64,000 bases of DNA from Enterococcus columbae DSM 7374 = ATCC 51263 (GTDB taxonomy: Bacteria > Bacillota > Bacilli > Lactobacillales > Enterococcaceae), in contig NZ_KE136348.1 of the NCBI RefSeq assembly GCF_000406925.1, positions 116,737 to 180,736 of the forward strand. Direction: 5' to 3'. A model generated the notes under the pieces. The model worked only from the letters and a program-made list of their open reading frames with translations. It did not search any database and had not been told where the DNA came from. Of the stretch, positions 15,877 through 24,525 are shown in pieces. The position numbers were made by a program, and so were the translations under genes. How positions within the stretch are numbered: the stretch's first letter is position 1; each line of letters opens with the position of its first letter.

Positions 15877-16481
15877 TCAAATCACCTCCTTACATGGATA
15901 GTAACATAATCAATAAAAAATGTCTTTAAAAAAATGATTCCTTTTTTCTTTTCAAAGTAATTAGCTAAATTTATATCCACCAGCAAAAAAAGAACGCTTT
16001 CATGAGACATTAACATCAACATTTACATATCTTTCTCGTCTATTGATTATAAAAAGTTCTTCGAAAATTAGCTATCATATCAGCTAGAAATCTTTGTCCT
16101 AACTAATCATTCATAACTAAAAATGCCTATGGTCAGTATTAAGCCGAGATTAATATTGGTGAGAAATTTGTATCAAAACATCAAGAATTAGCTGATAAAA
16201 ATTATAAATATTACAATTCAATTCATATATCTAGCTAAAATTATCTAGCTTAAATGTATCAATACTATTAAGTAAAAATTACTCAAGCTTTTAAAACTAC
16301 TTGAATATTCATCTAGATAAATCACTATATTTTATTCTGAATGAATCTCTATACTTTATCTTTTTTACAATATATATAAATATTAAAAAACTTGAGTAAT
16401 TTTTCAAGTTAGATTTAAATAACGTTCAAATAGTCGATACATCAATTAGCTGATCAACTCACAATAAAAAAGGAGTATCTT
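15877..16481. other. 605-base AT-rich gap between two regulator genes
   Basis: No gene found. It contains a cre-like TGAAAGCGTTCTT on the minus strand (about 15992-16004). A perfect 14-base inverted repeat, AAAAATTACTCAAG (16274-16287) and CTTGAGTAATTTTT (16391-16404), lies 103 bases apart, and there are several TAGCTA/TAGCTG-rich half palindromes. The last ~80 bases should hold the promoter and AAAGGAGTA ribosome site of the rightward regulator gene. Confidence 0.6.
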
Positions 16482-17444
16482 ATGAAAACAAAGCTTACTG
16501 ATGTAGCCAAGCTTGCAGGCGTTTCACCAACAACGGTTTCCAGAGTAATCAATCATTATCCGGCAGTTAGTAAAGAAACCATTCAATTAGTACAAAAAGC
16601 GATGAAGGAATTGAATTATCAACCAAACGCTTTTGCACGTGGACTACATGGAAAAAATACCAATCTAGTTGGCATTATCTTACCTAATCTAAATGATAGT
16701 CTTTATGCTGATTTAGTCATCGAACTGGAAAAACAATTACATACTTTAGGCTACTTAACCACTCTTTGTATTAGCCAAAACAACAAAGAAAAGGAACAAG
16801 ATTTCATTAATCAAATGCTAAATAATAATGCAGCTGGCCTGATTACTGCTAGTCATGCCTTAGCTGTCAAACGCTATCATAATTTGGACTTTGCCGTTAC
16901 TGCATTTGATCGTAAAATGCAGCATATTCCCTATGTACATACGAATAATTATGAAAGTGGCTTCCAAGCAGCAAAACATCTGATTATGAATCAGCGTAGC
17001 AACCTTGCCATGTTTGATGGGCTCAAGCTACATAAAGAGCCAGTTGAACAACGTGCTATTGGTTTTCGAGAAGCCTTAGCTCAGCATAATATCGAGCCAC
17101 TGATTTTTCATATCAATATGCAGAGCACACAAAGCGCGAAACAAATAGAAAAAATTCTTTTATCAAATACATTAGATGGTGTTTTTTGTTCAGATGAAGC
17201 AACAGCTGTTCAACTGATTAAGGTTTGTAAAAAATTAGCCATTCAAATTCCCAAGCAATTACAAATTTGTAGCTACACTTCTAATGAAAATTTATTAAGT
17301 TATCTTCATGATATCACTATTTTCCAACATCAAACAGTCGATATTGCTAAAAAGTTAATTGAAATTTTAATGAGTCAAATTACTAAACAACCATTCAGTG
17401 CTTCAGAAATTGGCTATCAAGCAGCACTAGTTAGCCACGCTTAA
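16482..17444 (+). CDS. LacI-family regulator, ScrR-like
   Basis: 320 residues. The DNA-binding domain KLTDVAKLAGVSPTTVSRVIN and the hinge NAFARGLHGKNTNLVGIILP closely resemble sucrose operon repressors (ScrR). The sensor domain follows (YADLVIELEKQLHTLGYLTTLC, later FDGLKLHKEPVEQRAIGF). The rightward start follows AAAAAGGAGTATCTT. Its own targets may include the EIIA-fructokinase promoter, whose operator differs from the TGAAACGTTTCA sites. It is a stand-alone gene ending in a bidirectional terminator. Confidence 0.85.
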   Translation: MKTKLTDVAKLAGVSPTTVSRVINHYPAVSKETIQLVQKAMKELNYQPNAFARGLHGKNTNLVGIILPNLNDSLYADLVIELEKQLHTLGYLTTLCISQNNKEKEQDFINQMLNNNAAGLITASHALAVKRYHNLDFAVTAFDRKMQHIPYVHTNNYESGFQAAKHLIMNQRSNLAMFDGLKLHKEPVEQRAIGFREALAQHNIEPLIFHINMQSTQSAKQIEKILLSNTLDGVFCSDEATAVQLIKVCKKLAIQIPKQLQICSYTSNENLLSYLHDITIFQHQTVDIAKKLIEILMSQITKQPFSASEIGYQAALVSHA

Positions 17445-17452
17445 AAAAAGAC

Positions 17453-17492
17453 AAATCGCTTCACTCATCGCAAAAATGAGTGAAGCGATTTT
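17453..17492. terminator. Bidirectional terminator between the ScrR-like and PHP genes
   Basis: AAATCGCTTCACTCAT pairs perfectly with ATGAGTGAAGCGATTT, with A residues on the left and T residues on the right, serving converging genes. Confidence 0.93.
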
Positions 17493-18274
17493 TATATAAG
17501 CGAAACAAGCTGAATCTCTGTATTTTCAAACAATGCCAATTGCTTCACCTGATGCTTGGCTAATAACTGTGCCATTTCTGGAAATAACAATTGATAATCA
17601 TCAGCAACATGTGCATCAGAGCCTAAGGTGAATAACTTTCCACCTAGCGACTGATACAGTGGGATAATATAATCATAAAGAGGCGCATTTTGATATTTGC
17701 CAAAACTCTTAGCATTTAATTCTAAGCCCATTTGTCTTTGAATAACTAATTTTAAAATTCGCGTTAGTTGCGTTTCAAAATGATTAGCCAATTCTTCTGC
17801 ACTAAAAGACAAACGGCGTAAGCCATATTCAAAATGAGTTAAGATATGACCATATTTAAAGGTTTGTAACACTAATTCCATCTGATCAAAATACATTTGG
17901 GCAATCTTCAACTTATCCATTGTTAACACAATATCATCCATATAGTCAAAGCGACCATTTTGATGAATACTTAATAAATGTAGGTCGTAAGGATGTGTTT
18001 GTAAATAGGCTTCAATTTGCGCTTGCTGCCCGGGAACTACCCCTAATTCGATTCCCTTTAACAGTTTAGTAGGATATTTGTTTGTAAGGTCTTGATGTAT
18101 TTGACAAAGCCGGTCATAGTTTGGAATATCATCTTTGAATTGGCTACACGGATTTTGCAAATCAAAATGGTCGGTAGCGACAAAAATAGGTAAATCTTTA
18201 TCTAAATAGGCTTCAAATGTTTCTTCTGAATCAAATGATAAAAAAGTATGTAAATGTTGATCATAATACTGCAT
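17492..18274 (-). CDS. PHP-domain phosphatase, histidinol-phosphatase-like
   Basis: 260 residues with the PHP metal-site motifs DQHLHTFLSFDS (residues 5-16), VATDHFD near 33, an E-G-I-E-L segment near 75, LLSIHQNG near 102 and LGSDAHVADDY near 220. Relatives are HisK-type histidinol phosphatases of Firmicutes. No other his gene is present, so the true substrate is uncertain and could be another small phosphate ester. AAGGAGGGAAACTA precedes the ATG. It is transcribed like the adjacent gltD but separated by about 70 bases. Confidence 0.82.
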   Translation of the reverse strand: MQYYDQHLHTFLSFDSEETFEAYLDKDLPIFVATDHFDLQNPCSQFKDDIPNYDRLCQIHQDLTNKYPTKLLKGIELGVVPGQQAQIEAYLQTHPYDLHLLSIHQNGRFDYMDDIVLTMDKLKIAQMYFDQMELVLQTFKYGHILTHFEYGLRRLSFSAEELANHFETQLTRILKLVIQRQMGLELNAKSFGKYQNAPLYDYIIPLYQSLGGKLFTLGSDAHVADDYQLLFPEMAQLLAKHQVKQLALFENTEIQLVSLI

Positions 18275-18342
18275 TAGTTTCCCTCCTTAAGAAAAGAAGA
18301 GCTATCCGTCTCAAAAGACCGATAGCTTTCTAAACAAATGAA

Positions 18343-19788
18343 TTATACTTGATATGTTAGCGCGCGTAAGGATTCATCAACCTTTTCAGCAGCTAGTCTA
18401 CCTTCACGAATCCCCCAGATAACCAAACTTGGACCACGTTTAGCATCACCGGCTACTAAAACTCGTTCATTATTGGTAGTATAGTCATCATAAATTTCAC
18501 TTACCCCAAAACGATCAAGTAATGATTTTTCTGGACCTAAAAAGCCCATTGCTAGTAAAACTAAATCAGCCTTGATGACCTGCTCCGTTCCTGCGATAGG
18601 TTGGAAGTTTTGATCAACTTGTACTGTTTCTAAGCCAATTAACTGACCTCTTTCTGCACCGATAAAAGCAGTTGTTGAGGTACTATAATAAGTCAATTGC
18701 TCATTTTCAAAAACCGTTAAAGCTTCTTCTTGACCATAGCCAATCCGATTAATCATCGGATATTCTGGCCATGGATTATTGGCAGTACGACTTTGTGGTA
18801 ATTGTGGGGTGATTTCTAATTGTTTTACTGAAGCTGCCCCTTGACGAATGGCTGAACCGATACAGTCATTTCCAGTATCTCCACCACCAATAACAACAAC
18901 ATGCTTGCCTTCAAGCTTACGACTAGTCGCTTGTTTGCCATGCTTTAAGACATCCTTTGTTGCTTCGGTTAGATAATCTACCGCAAATTTCACACCGTTT
19001 AATTCACGACCTGGAACTTTTAAGTCACGTGGCACACTGGCACCTGCTGCAATAATCACTCGATCATATTTAGCTTGTAATTCTTCAGCTGAAATATCAC
19101 GTCCTACTTCCGTATTAGCCACAAATTCAATGCCCAATTCAGCCATTAAATCAATGCGACGTTGCACGATTTCCTTGTCTAATTTCATGTTCGGAATGCC
19201 ATACATCAATAAACCGCCAAAACGATCACTACGTTCAAAGACAGTGACTTGATGTCCTAATTGATTTAAACGCCAAGCAGCTGATAGTCCTGCTGGTCCA
19301 CTACCGACAATCGCTACTTTAAAATCAGTACGTTCAGCTGGTAAACCAGATTCCTTGACCCAACCGTTTTCAAAGGCTGTATCAATGATGAAGCGTTCAT
19401 TATCGTGAATGGTAACTCCTGAACCATTTAAAGCCTCTGTACATGATTTTTCACAAGGAGCTGGACAAACACGACCAGTCATCTCTGGTAAAGGATTGGT
19501 TCTCGCTAAACGTTCAAATGCAGCTTTAAATCTACCTTGATACACCAAATCGTTCCATTCAGGGATTAAATTATCATTTGGACAACCTGAAACTGCCCGT
19601 TTGCCTCCATAAAAGGTACCAGTATGACAAAATGGAATCCCACAGTTCATACAGCGTGAGGCTTGCTCTTGTCTTTCTTGCGTTGACAATGGCACTTGTA
19701 ATTCATGCCAGTCGGTAATTCTTTCACCGACTGGACGATATGGATTTTCTTTTCTTGCATACTTTAAAAAACCAAATGGATCTGCCAT
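18343..19788 (-). CDS. gltD: Glutamate synthase (NADPH) small subunit
   Basis: 481 residues. The N-terminal Fe-S domain has the cysteine clusters CMNCGIPFCHTG (about 44-55), GCPNDNLIPEW and CPAPCEKSC (about 108-116). FAD binding follows at VAIVGSGPAGLSAAWRL (about 156), and NADPH binding at VVVIGGGDTGNDC (about 297). It feeds electrons from NADPH to the large subunit. Its start lies seven bases behind the gltB stop with AAAGGAGT, so the two are one operon in the order gltB-gltD. Confidence 0.96.
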   Translation of the reverse strand: MADPFGFLKYARKENPYRPVGERITDWHELQVPLSTQERQEQASRCMNCGIPFCHTGTFYGGKRAVSGCPNDNLIPEWNDLVYQGRFKAAFERLARTNPLPEMTGRVCPAPCEKSCTEALNGSGVTIHDNERFIIDTAFENGWVKESGLPAERTDFKVAIVGSGPAGLSAAWRLNQLGHQVTVFERSDRFGGLLMYGIPNMKLDKEIVQRRIDLMAELGIEFVANTEVGRDISAEELQAKYDRVIIAAGASVPRDLKVPGRELNGVKFAVDYLTEATKDVLKHGKQATSRKLEGKHVVVIGGGDTGNDCIGSAIRQGAASVKQLEITPQLPQSRTANNPWPEYPMINRIGYGQEEALTVFENEQLTYYSTSTTAFIGAERGQLIGLETVQVDQNFQPIAGTEQVIKADLVLLAMGFLGPEKSLLDRFGVSEIYDDYTTNNERVLVAGDAKRGPSLVIWGIREGRLAAEKVDESLRALTYQV

Positions 19789-19795
19789 TTTATCA

Positions 19796-22700
19796 CTACT
19801 CCTTTCCTGTAGGGATGCTTAATTGAACACCGACTACTGATTCAAATGCTTGATTCATCAATTCATCGCCAGTATAACCTTTAGAAGCAAAATGCTTAGT
19901 CGCATCAACCATCTTATGGTATTCACGAGGATAAACCTTCACAAAATGTTGTTTTTGATTTTCCCAATCATTTAATATTTCAGCGGCTTTGATTGAATCG
20001 GTATAGGCTAAATGTTTTTCAATTAATTCTTTCAAGATTTCATCATCTTCGGTTTCATCAATCTTAAATAAATCAACCATTTCCATATTGCAACGATTAG
20101 CAAAGGTCTGATCAACATCATAGACATAAGCCACACCACCAGACATCCCTGCACCAAAGTTACGACCTGTTTTTCCTAAAACAACAGCCACGCCTCCAGT
20201 CATATATTCACAGCCGTGATCACCGACTCCTTCAACGACAACGTGCGCTCCACTATTTCTAACACAGAAACGTTCACCAGCTAATCCTCTAAAGAAAGCC
20301 TCTCCTTTATTTGCACCAAAGCAAGCAACATTCCCTACAATTGGTGATTGCTCTACATCATAACTTGCATCAGTAGGTGGTACAATCACTAAGCGGCCAC
20401 CACTTAAGCCCTTAGCTACGTAGTCATTGGCTTCTCCGATTAGTTTTAGTTCCATTCCTTGAGTTAAAAAGGCACCAAAGCTTTGGCCAGCAATACCGGT
20501 GTACGTATAGTTGATTAAACCAGGTGTTACTGAATAATTACCAAAACGCTCTGCAATCCAACCAGCCATTCTAGCACCAACTGAACGCTGTACATTATTA
20601 ATCGGTTGATTAATACTTACTGATTGATTGCCTTCAATTGCGGCTTTGGCAAATTGATCCAGCTCTTTCCATTGACGTTTTTCATAGAACGGATCAATGG
20701 TTTTGCGTTCAATACCGATTTCATGACCAATAATTCGTGAATAATCTAATGATTTGGCTTTTCCTTTAGCCACAAATTTTGCTTCTAATACTTCACCGTG
20801 ACCTACCATCTCATCAATTGTCTTAAAGCCTAACTCAGCCATTACTTCACGTAAATCTTCAGCTAAGAACATCATCATATTGACAACATGTTCAGGTTTT
20901 CCAGCAAAGAATTTACGTAAAGCCGGATTTTGCGTAGCTACACCAACTGGGCAAGTATTCAAGCTACATACACGCATCATCACACAACCCACTGCAACTA
21001 AAGCTAAAGATGCAAAGCTATATTCTTCCGCACCTAATAAAGTGGCAATTGCAATATCTCGACCGGTCATTAGCTTACCATCTGTTTCTAAAATCATCCG
21101 TTGACGTAAATTATTTAATGCTAATGTTTGGTGTGCTTCTGCTAAGCCCATTTCCCAAGGCAGTCCAGCATCGCGTACAGAGTTTCTAGGTGAAGCACCT
21201 GTTCCACCATCATAACCAGAAATCACCACTACATCTGCACCAGCTTTTACAACACCGGTAGCGATTGTACCAACCCCCGTACTTGAAACAAGCTTCACGT
21301 TGATACGGGCATAAGGATTAATGGTCTTTAAATCATAAATCAATTGTGCTAAGTCTTCAATTGAATAAATGTCGTGATGTGGTGGAGGAGAAATTAACAT
21401 TACTCCTGGCGTAGAACCTCGAATTTCTGCTACCCATGGAAAGACCTTTTTAGCAGGTAACTGTCCACCTTCACCTGGTTTTGCACCTTGCGCCATTTTG
21501 ATTTGCAATTCATCTGCACTCATCAAATACTCAGCATTCACACCAAAACGACCGGAAGCAACCTGTTTAATTCGGCTATTAAAATTGCGTCCATCCGCCT
21601 GTGGTTTAAAACGATTGCGATTTTCGCCACCCTCACCACTATTGGATTTACCACCGATACGGTTCATCGCTTCTGCAATACATTTATGCGCTTCTTCACT
21701 CAACGAACCATAAGACATCGCTCCAACCTTAAACCGTTTGACAATGCGTTCGGCCGGCTCTACCTCATCAATCGAGATACTTGGTCGAGTCTTTTTAAAC
21801 TCCCATTGTGAACGAAGTGTCGTCGGTGTCGCAAGCATTTCTTCATTCATCTGACGGGCATATTCTTTATACAACTGATAGTCACCAGAGCGAACAGCAC
21901 GTTGGAAATTATAGATAGTCTTTGGATTATATAAGTGATGTTCACCGTCTGCTTTATATTGGAAGCTACCACCAGATGGTAAATAATCATTTGCTTTTTC
22001 TCCATAGGCAGCTTCATAACGTTGTAGGTACTCTTCTTCAATTTGTGCTAAGCTAAGTCCGCCAATTCGCGTAACTGTTCCTGTAAAGAATTCGTTCACC
22101 ACTTTTTCACTTAGGCCCACTGCTTCAAATAATTGTGCACCGTGATAGCCTGCCACCGTTGAGATCCCCATCCGTGACATAACCTTTACAATGCCTTTTT
22201 CACAAGCTGTACGATACTTTTCAATTTGATTGCCTAACTCAACATGACGAAGCGTACGATAAGCCCCATATGGATGAATCGCACCTGCACCAAAACCAAC
22301 TAACATCGCAAAATGATGGACTTCACACACTTCAGCACTATCCACCACGATAGAAGCCAATGCCGCCTTCCCTTGACGAACAAGATAATTATGTAAGCCT
22401 GAGACCGCTAATAATATTGGCATTGCTACCTTACCTTCTTGATAGTCACGGTCAGATAAAATCAAAATTGTCGCTCCTTGATCAATAGCCAGTTCACTAT
22501 CACGACATAATTTTTCCATCGCCTTAGCTAAGTTTTCTCGATTTTCAGGATTATAATCATACAAGGTAGATTGCGTCACTGCACGATGATATTTGCGATT
22601 TAAATGCTTTAATTTTAAAAACTCTTTCGTTGTAAGGACTGGTGAATGAACTTTTAATTTACTACAATTTTCCGGAATATCATTTTTGACATCATAATCA

Positions 22701-24289
22701 CGACCTAAAAATAATTCCGTACCAATGACCATTTTTTCACGAATTGCATCAATCGGTGGATTTGTAACTTGGGCAAATTGCTGTTTAAAATAAGTAAATA
22801 ATGATTGTGGTTTTTCACTTAAAACAGCTAATGGTGAATCAAATCCCATTGAAATAACTGGTTCTTCGCCATTTTTCGCCATTGGAATAATCACCGTACG
22901 AATCATTTCTTCTGTATATCCATTTAATTTCCACAAACGATTCATTTCTTGATCAGAATAGGTAACAATTTCTTGTTCAACATCTGGTAATTGATCAAAA
23001 GTTAATAATTGTTTTTTCACCCATTTTTCATACGGATGTTGATTCGCATAATGCTGTTTAACCTCTGCTGAATGCATAATTTTACCAGTCTTGGTGTCAA
23101 CTACAAAGAAATTAGCTGGGCCTAAAACCCCTTTTTCAATCACACGTTCTGGCTCTAAGTCAACAACACCTGATTCAGAAGCGACAACAACCAAGCCATC
23201 TTTGGTAATCGAATATCTAGATGGACGTAACCCATTACGATCAAGTGCTGCCCCAACCATTTCACCATCTGTAAAACATAGAGCAGCAGGCCCATCCCAT
23301 GGTGCCATAAAGCTCGCATTATATTCGTTGAAGGCGGTTTGGCTTGGACTTAAATTTGCTGCTTTGGACCAAGCTTCTGGAACCATCATCATTAAAGCTT
23401 GTGGAATATCTCGCCCATGACGATATAAATATTCCATACAATTTTCTAGCTTAGCTGAATCAGAATTTTCCTCATCATAGACCTCAATTTGATGAGAATG
23501 CATCCAATTTTCCGCCCCACGTAAGGTATTGATTTCCCCATTATGTGCTAAGAAACGAAACGGTTGCGCACGATTCCAGCTTGGAAAAGTATTTGTTGAA
23601 AAACGTGAATGAGTTAAAGCAATACTTGTTTCCATTGCTTCATCTTGTAAATCAAGATAAAACAGACGAACTTGATAAGCATGCAGCATGCCTTTATAGA
23701 CAATCGTTTTTGATGAAAGACTACAAATCGTTAAATCTTTCGCTTGATAGGTTTTTTCTAGTTTTCGTCTTAAAGTAAATAATTGATCTTCTAATTTTCG
23801 ACCAGTTGGTGTATCCAATGGTTTTTCAATAAAAATTTGCACAAAGCTAGGCATTACCTTCTGCGCACCTGGGCCGCAGTTGGAAAAGGCATAAGGAACA
23901 TCACGCTCCCATAAAACATGATAACCAGCCTGCTCAATATCATTGACAATCGCTTTTTGCAATGCTAATTTAGGCGCTTTTTCTTTCGGTAAAAACAGCA
24001 TGGCTACTGCATATTCGCCTTTTGGTGGCAAGTGTAAGTCAATCTCACTTGCCTTCTTTTGAAAGAAGCTATCTGGCATCGCCATTAATATTCCAGCACC
24101 GTCACCTGTATCAGGCTCAGCCCCAGTTCCCCCACGATGATTCATTCGCTCTAACATGGTTAATGCGTAATCAACCAACATATGTGAAGCTTGACCATCT
24201 TTTTGAGCAATAAAGCCCATCCCACAAGCATCTTTTTCAAAAGCTGCATCATACATTAATTTTTGATTTTTCTTCATTGAATGGCTCAC
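19796..24289 (-). CDS. gltB: Glutamate synthase large subunit
   Basis: 1497 residues. The amidotransferase Cys lies in FEKDACGMGFIAQ near the N-terminus (the peptide before it is normally removed). The FMN-binding synthase domain holds KPGEGGQLPAKKV and SGYDGGTGASPRNS, and the 3Fe-4S site is CSLNTCPVGVATQ. The C-terminal GXGXG beta-helix repeats carry SFGAFLTQGMEL and YMTGGVAVVLG. It makes two glutamates from glutamine and 2-oxoglutarate. GTG 24289 has AAGGAAGG at a spacing of eight; ATG 24277 is the alternative. Together with serC-serA it points to amino acid prototrophy. Confidence 0.95.
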   Translation of the reverse strand: MSHSMKKNQKLMYDAAFEKDACGMGFIAQKDGQASHMLVDYALTMLERMNHRGGTGAEPDTGDGAGILMAMPDSFFQKKASEIDLHLPPKGEYAVAMLFLPKEKAPKLALQKAIVNDIEQAGYHVLWERDVPYAFSNCGPGAQKVMPSFVQIFIEKPLDTPTGRKLEDQLFTLRRKLEKTYQAKDLTICSLSSKTIVYKGMLHAYQVRLFYLDLQDEAMETSIALTHSRFSTNTFPSWNRAQPFRFLAHNGEINTLRGAENWMHSHQIEVYDEENSDSAKLENCMEYLYRHGRDIPQALMMMVPEAWSKAANLSPSQTAFNEYNASFMAPWDGPAALCFTDGEMVGAALDRNGLRPSRYSITKDGLVVVASESGVVDLEPERVIEKGVLGPANFFVVDTKTGKIMHSAEVKQHYANQHPYEKWVKKQLLTFDQLPDVEQEIVTYSDQEMNRLWKLNGYTEEMIRTVIIPMAKNGEEPVISMGFDSPLAVLSEKPQSLFTYFKQQFAQVTNPPIDAIREKMVIGTELFLGRDYDVKNDIPENCSKLKVHSPVLTTKEFLKLKHLNRKYHRAVTQSTLYDYNPENRENLAKAMEKLCRDSELAIDQGATILILSDRDYQEGKVAMPILLAVSGLHNYLVRQGKAALASIVVDSAEVCEVHHFAMLVGFGAGAIHPYGAYRTLRHVELGNQIEKYRTACEKGIVKVMSRMGISTVAGYHGAQLFEAVGLSEKVVNEFFTGTVTRIGGLSLAQIEEEYLQRYEAAYGEKANDYLPSGGSFQYKADGEHHLYNPKTIYNFQRAVRSGDYQLYKEYARQMNEEMLATPTTLRSQWEFKKTRPSISIDEVEPAERIVKRFKVGAMSYGSLSEEAHKCIAEAMNRIGGKSNSGEGGENRNRFKPQADGRNFNSRIKQVASGRFGVNAEYLMSADELQIKMAQGAKPGEGGQLPAKKVFPWVAEIRGSTPGVMLISPPPHHDIYSIEDLAQLIYDLKTINPYARINVKLVSSTGVGTIATGVVKAGADVVVISGYDGGTGASPRNSVRDAGLPWEMGLAEAHQTLALNNLRQRMILETDGKLMTGRDIAIATLLGAEEYSFASLALVAVGCVMMRVCSLNTCPVGVATQNPALRKFFAGKPEHVVNMMMFLAEDLREVMAELGFKTIDEMVGHGEVLEAKFVAKGKAKSLDYSRIIGHEIGIERKTIDPFYEKRQWKELDQFAKAAIEGNQSVSINQPINNVQRSVGARMAGWIAERFGNYSVTPGLINYTYTGIAGQSFGAFLTQGMELKLIGEANDYVAKGLSGGRLVIVPPTDASYDVEQSPIVGNVACFGANKGEAFFRGLAGERFCVRNSGAHVVVEGVGDHGCEYMTGGVAVVLGKTGRNFGAGMSGGVAYVYDVDQTFANRCNMEMVDLFKIDETEDDEILKELIEKHLAYTDSIKAAEILNDWENQKQHFVKVYPREYHKMVDATKHFASKGYTGDELMNQAFESVVGVQLSIPTGKE

Positions 24290-24353
24290 TTGACACACCT
24301 TCCTTTTTATCACTAAATGATTAACCAACAAAATAATTATCTGGATAACTCTT

Positions 24354-24359
24354 ATTATA
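24354..24359 (-). promoter_or_regulatory. Probable gltB promoter -10 box
   Basis: TATAAT on the minus strand, 65 bases before the gltB start, in an AT-rich tract. No good -35 box is seen at 17 bases, which suggests an activator or a weak promoter. Confidence 0.45.
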
Positions 24360-24485
24360 CGATAATTATTAATTTTTGATGAGTTTTTTTCTTATAATAA
24401 TTTAAAGTTTACACAAATTTTTAGAAAATTCCATCATTTTTTGTGAAAAAATACTGAGAATCGTTATCAATTAGTGCTTATTGAT

Positions 24486-24520
24486 AAAAAAAGAGAGAAC
24501 CAACCCGATTCTCTCTTCAA
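24486..24520 (-). terminator. ileS terminator
   Basis: On the minus strand AAGAGAGAATCGG pairs with GGTTCTCTCTT and is followed by seven T residues, just behind the ileS stop. Confidence 0.9.
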
Positions 24521-24525
24521 ATATT

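Noticed and set aside
20880..23778. Several plus-strand frames inside gltB
   Set aside because: Antisense shadows of a highly conserved gene; no ribosome sites.
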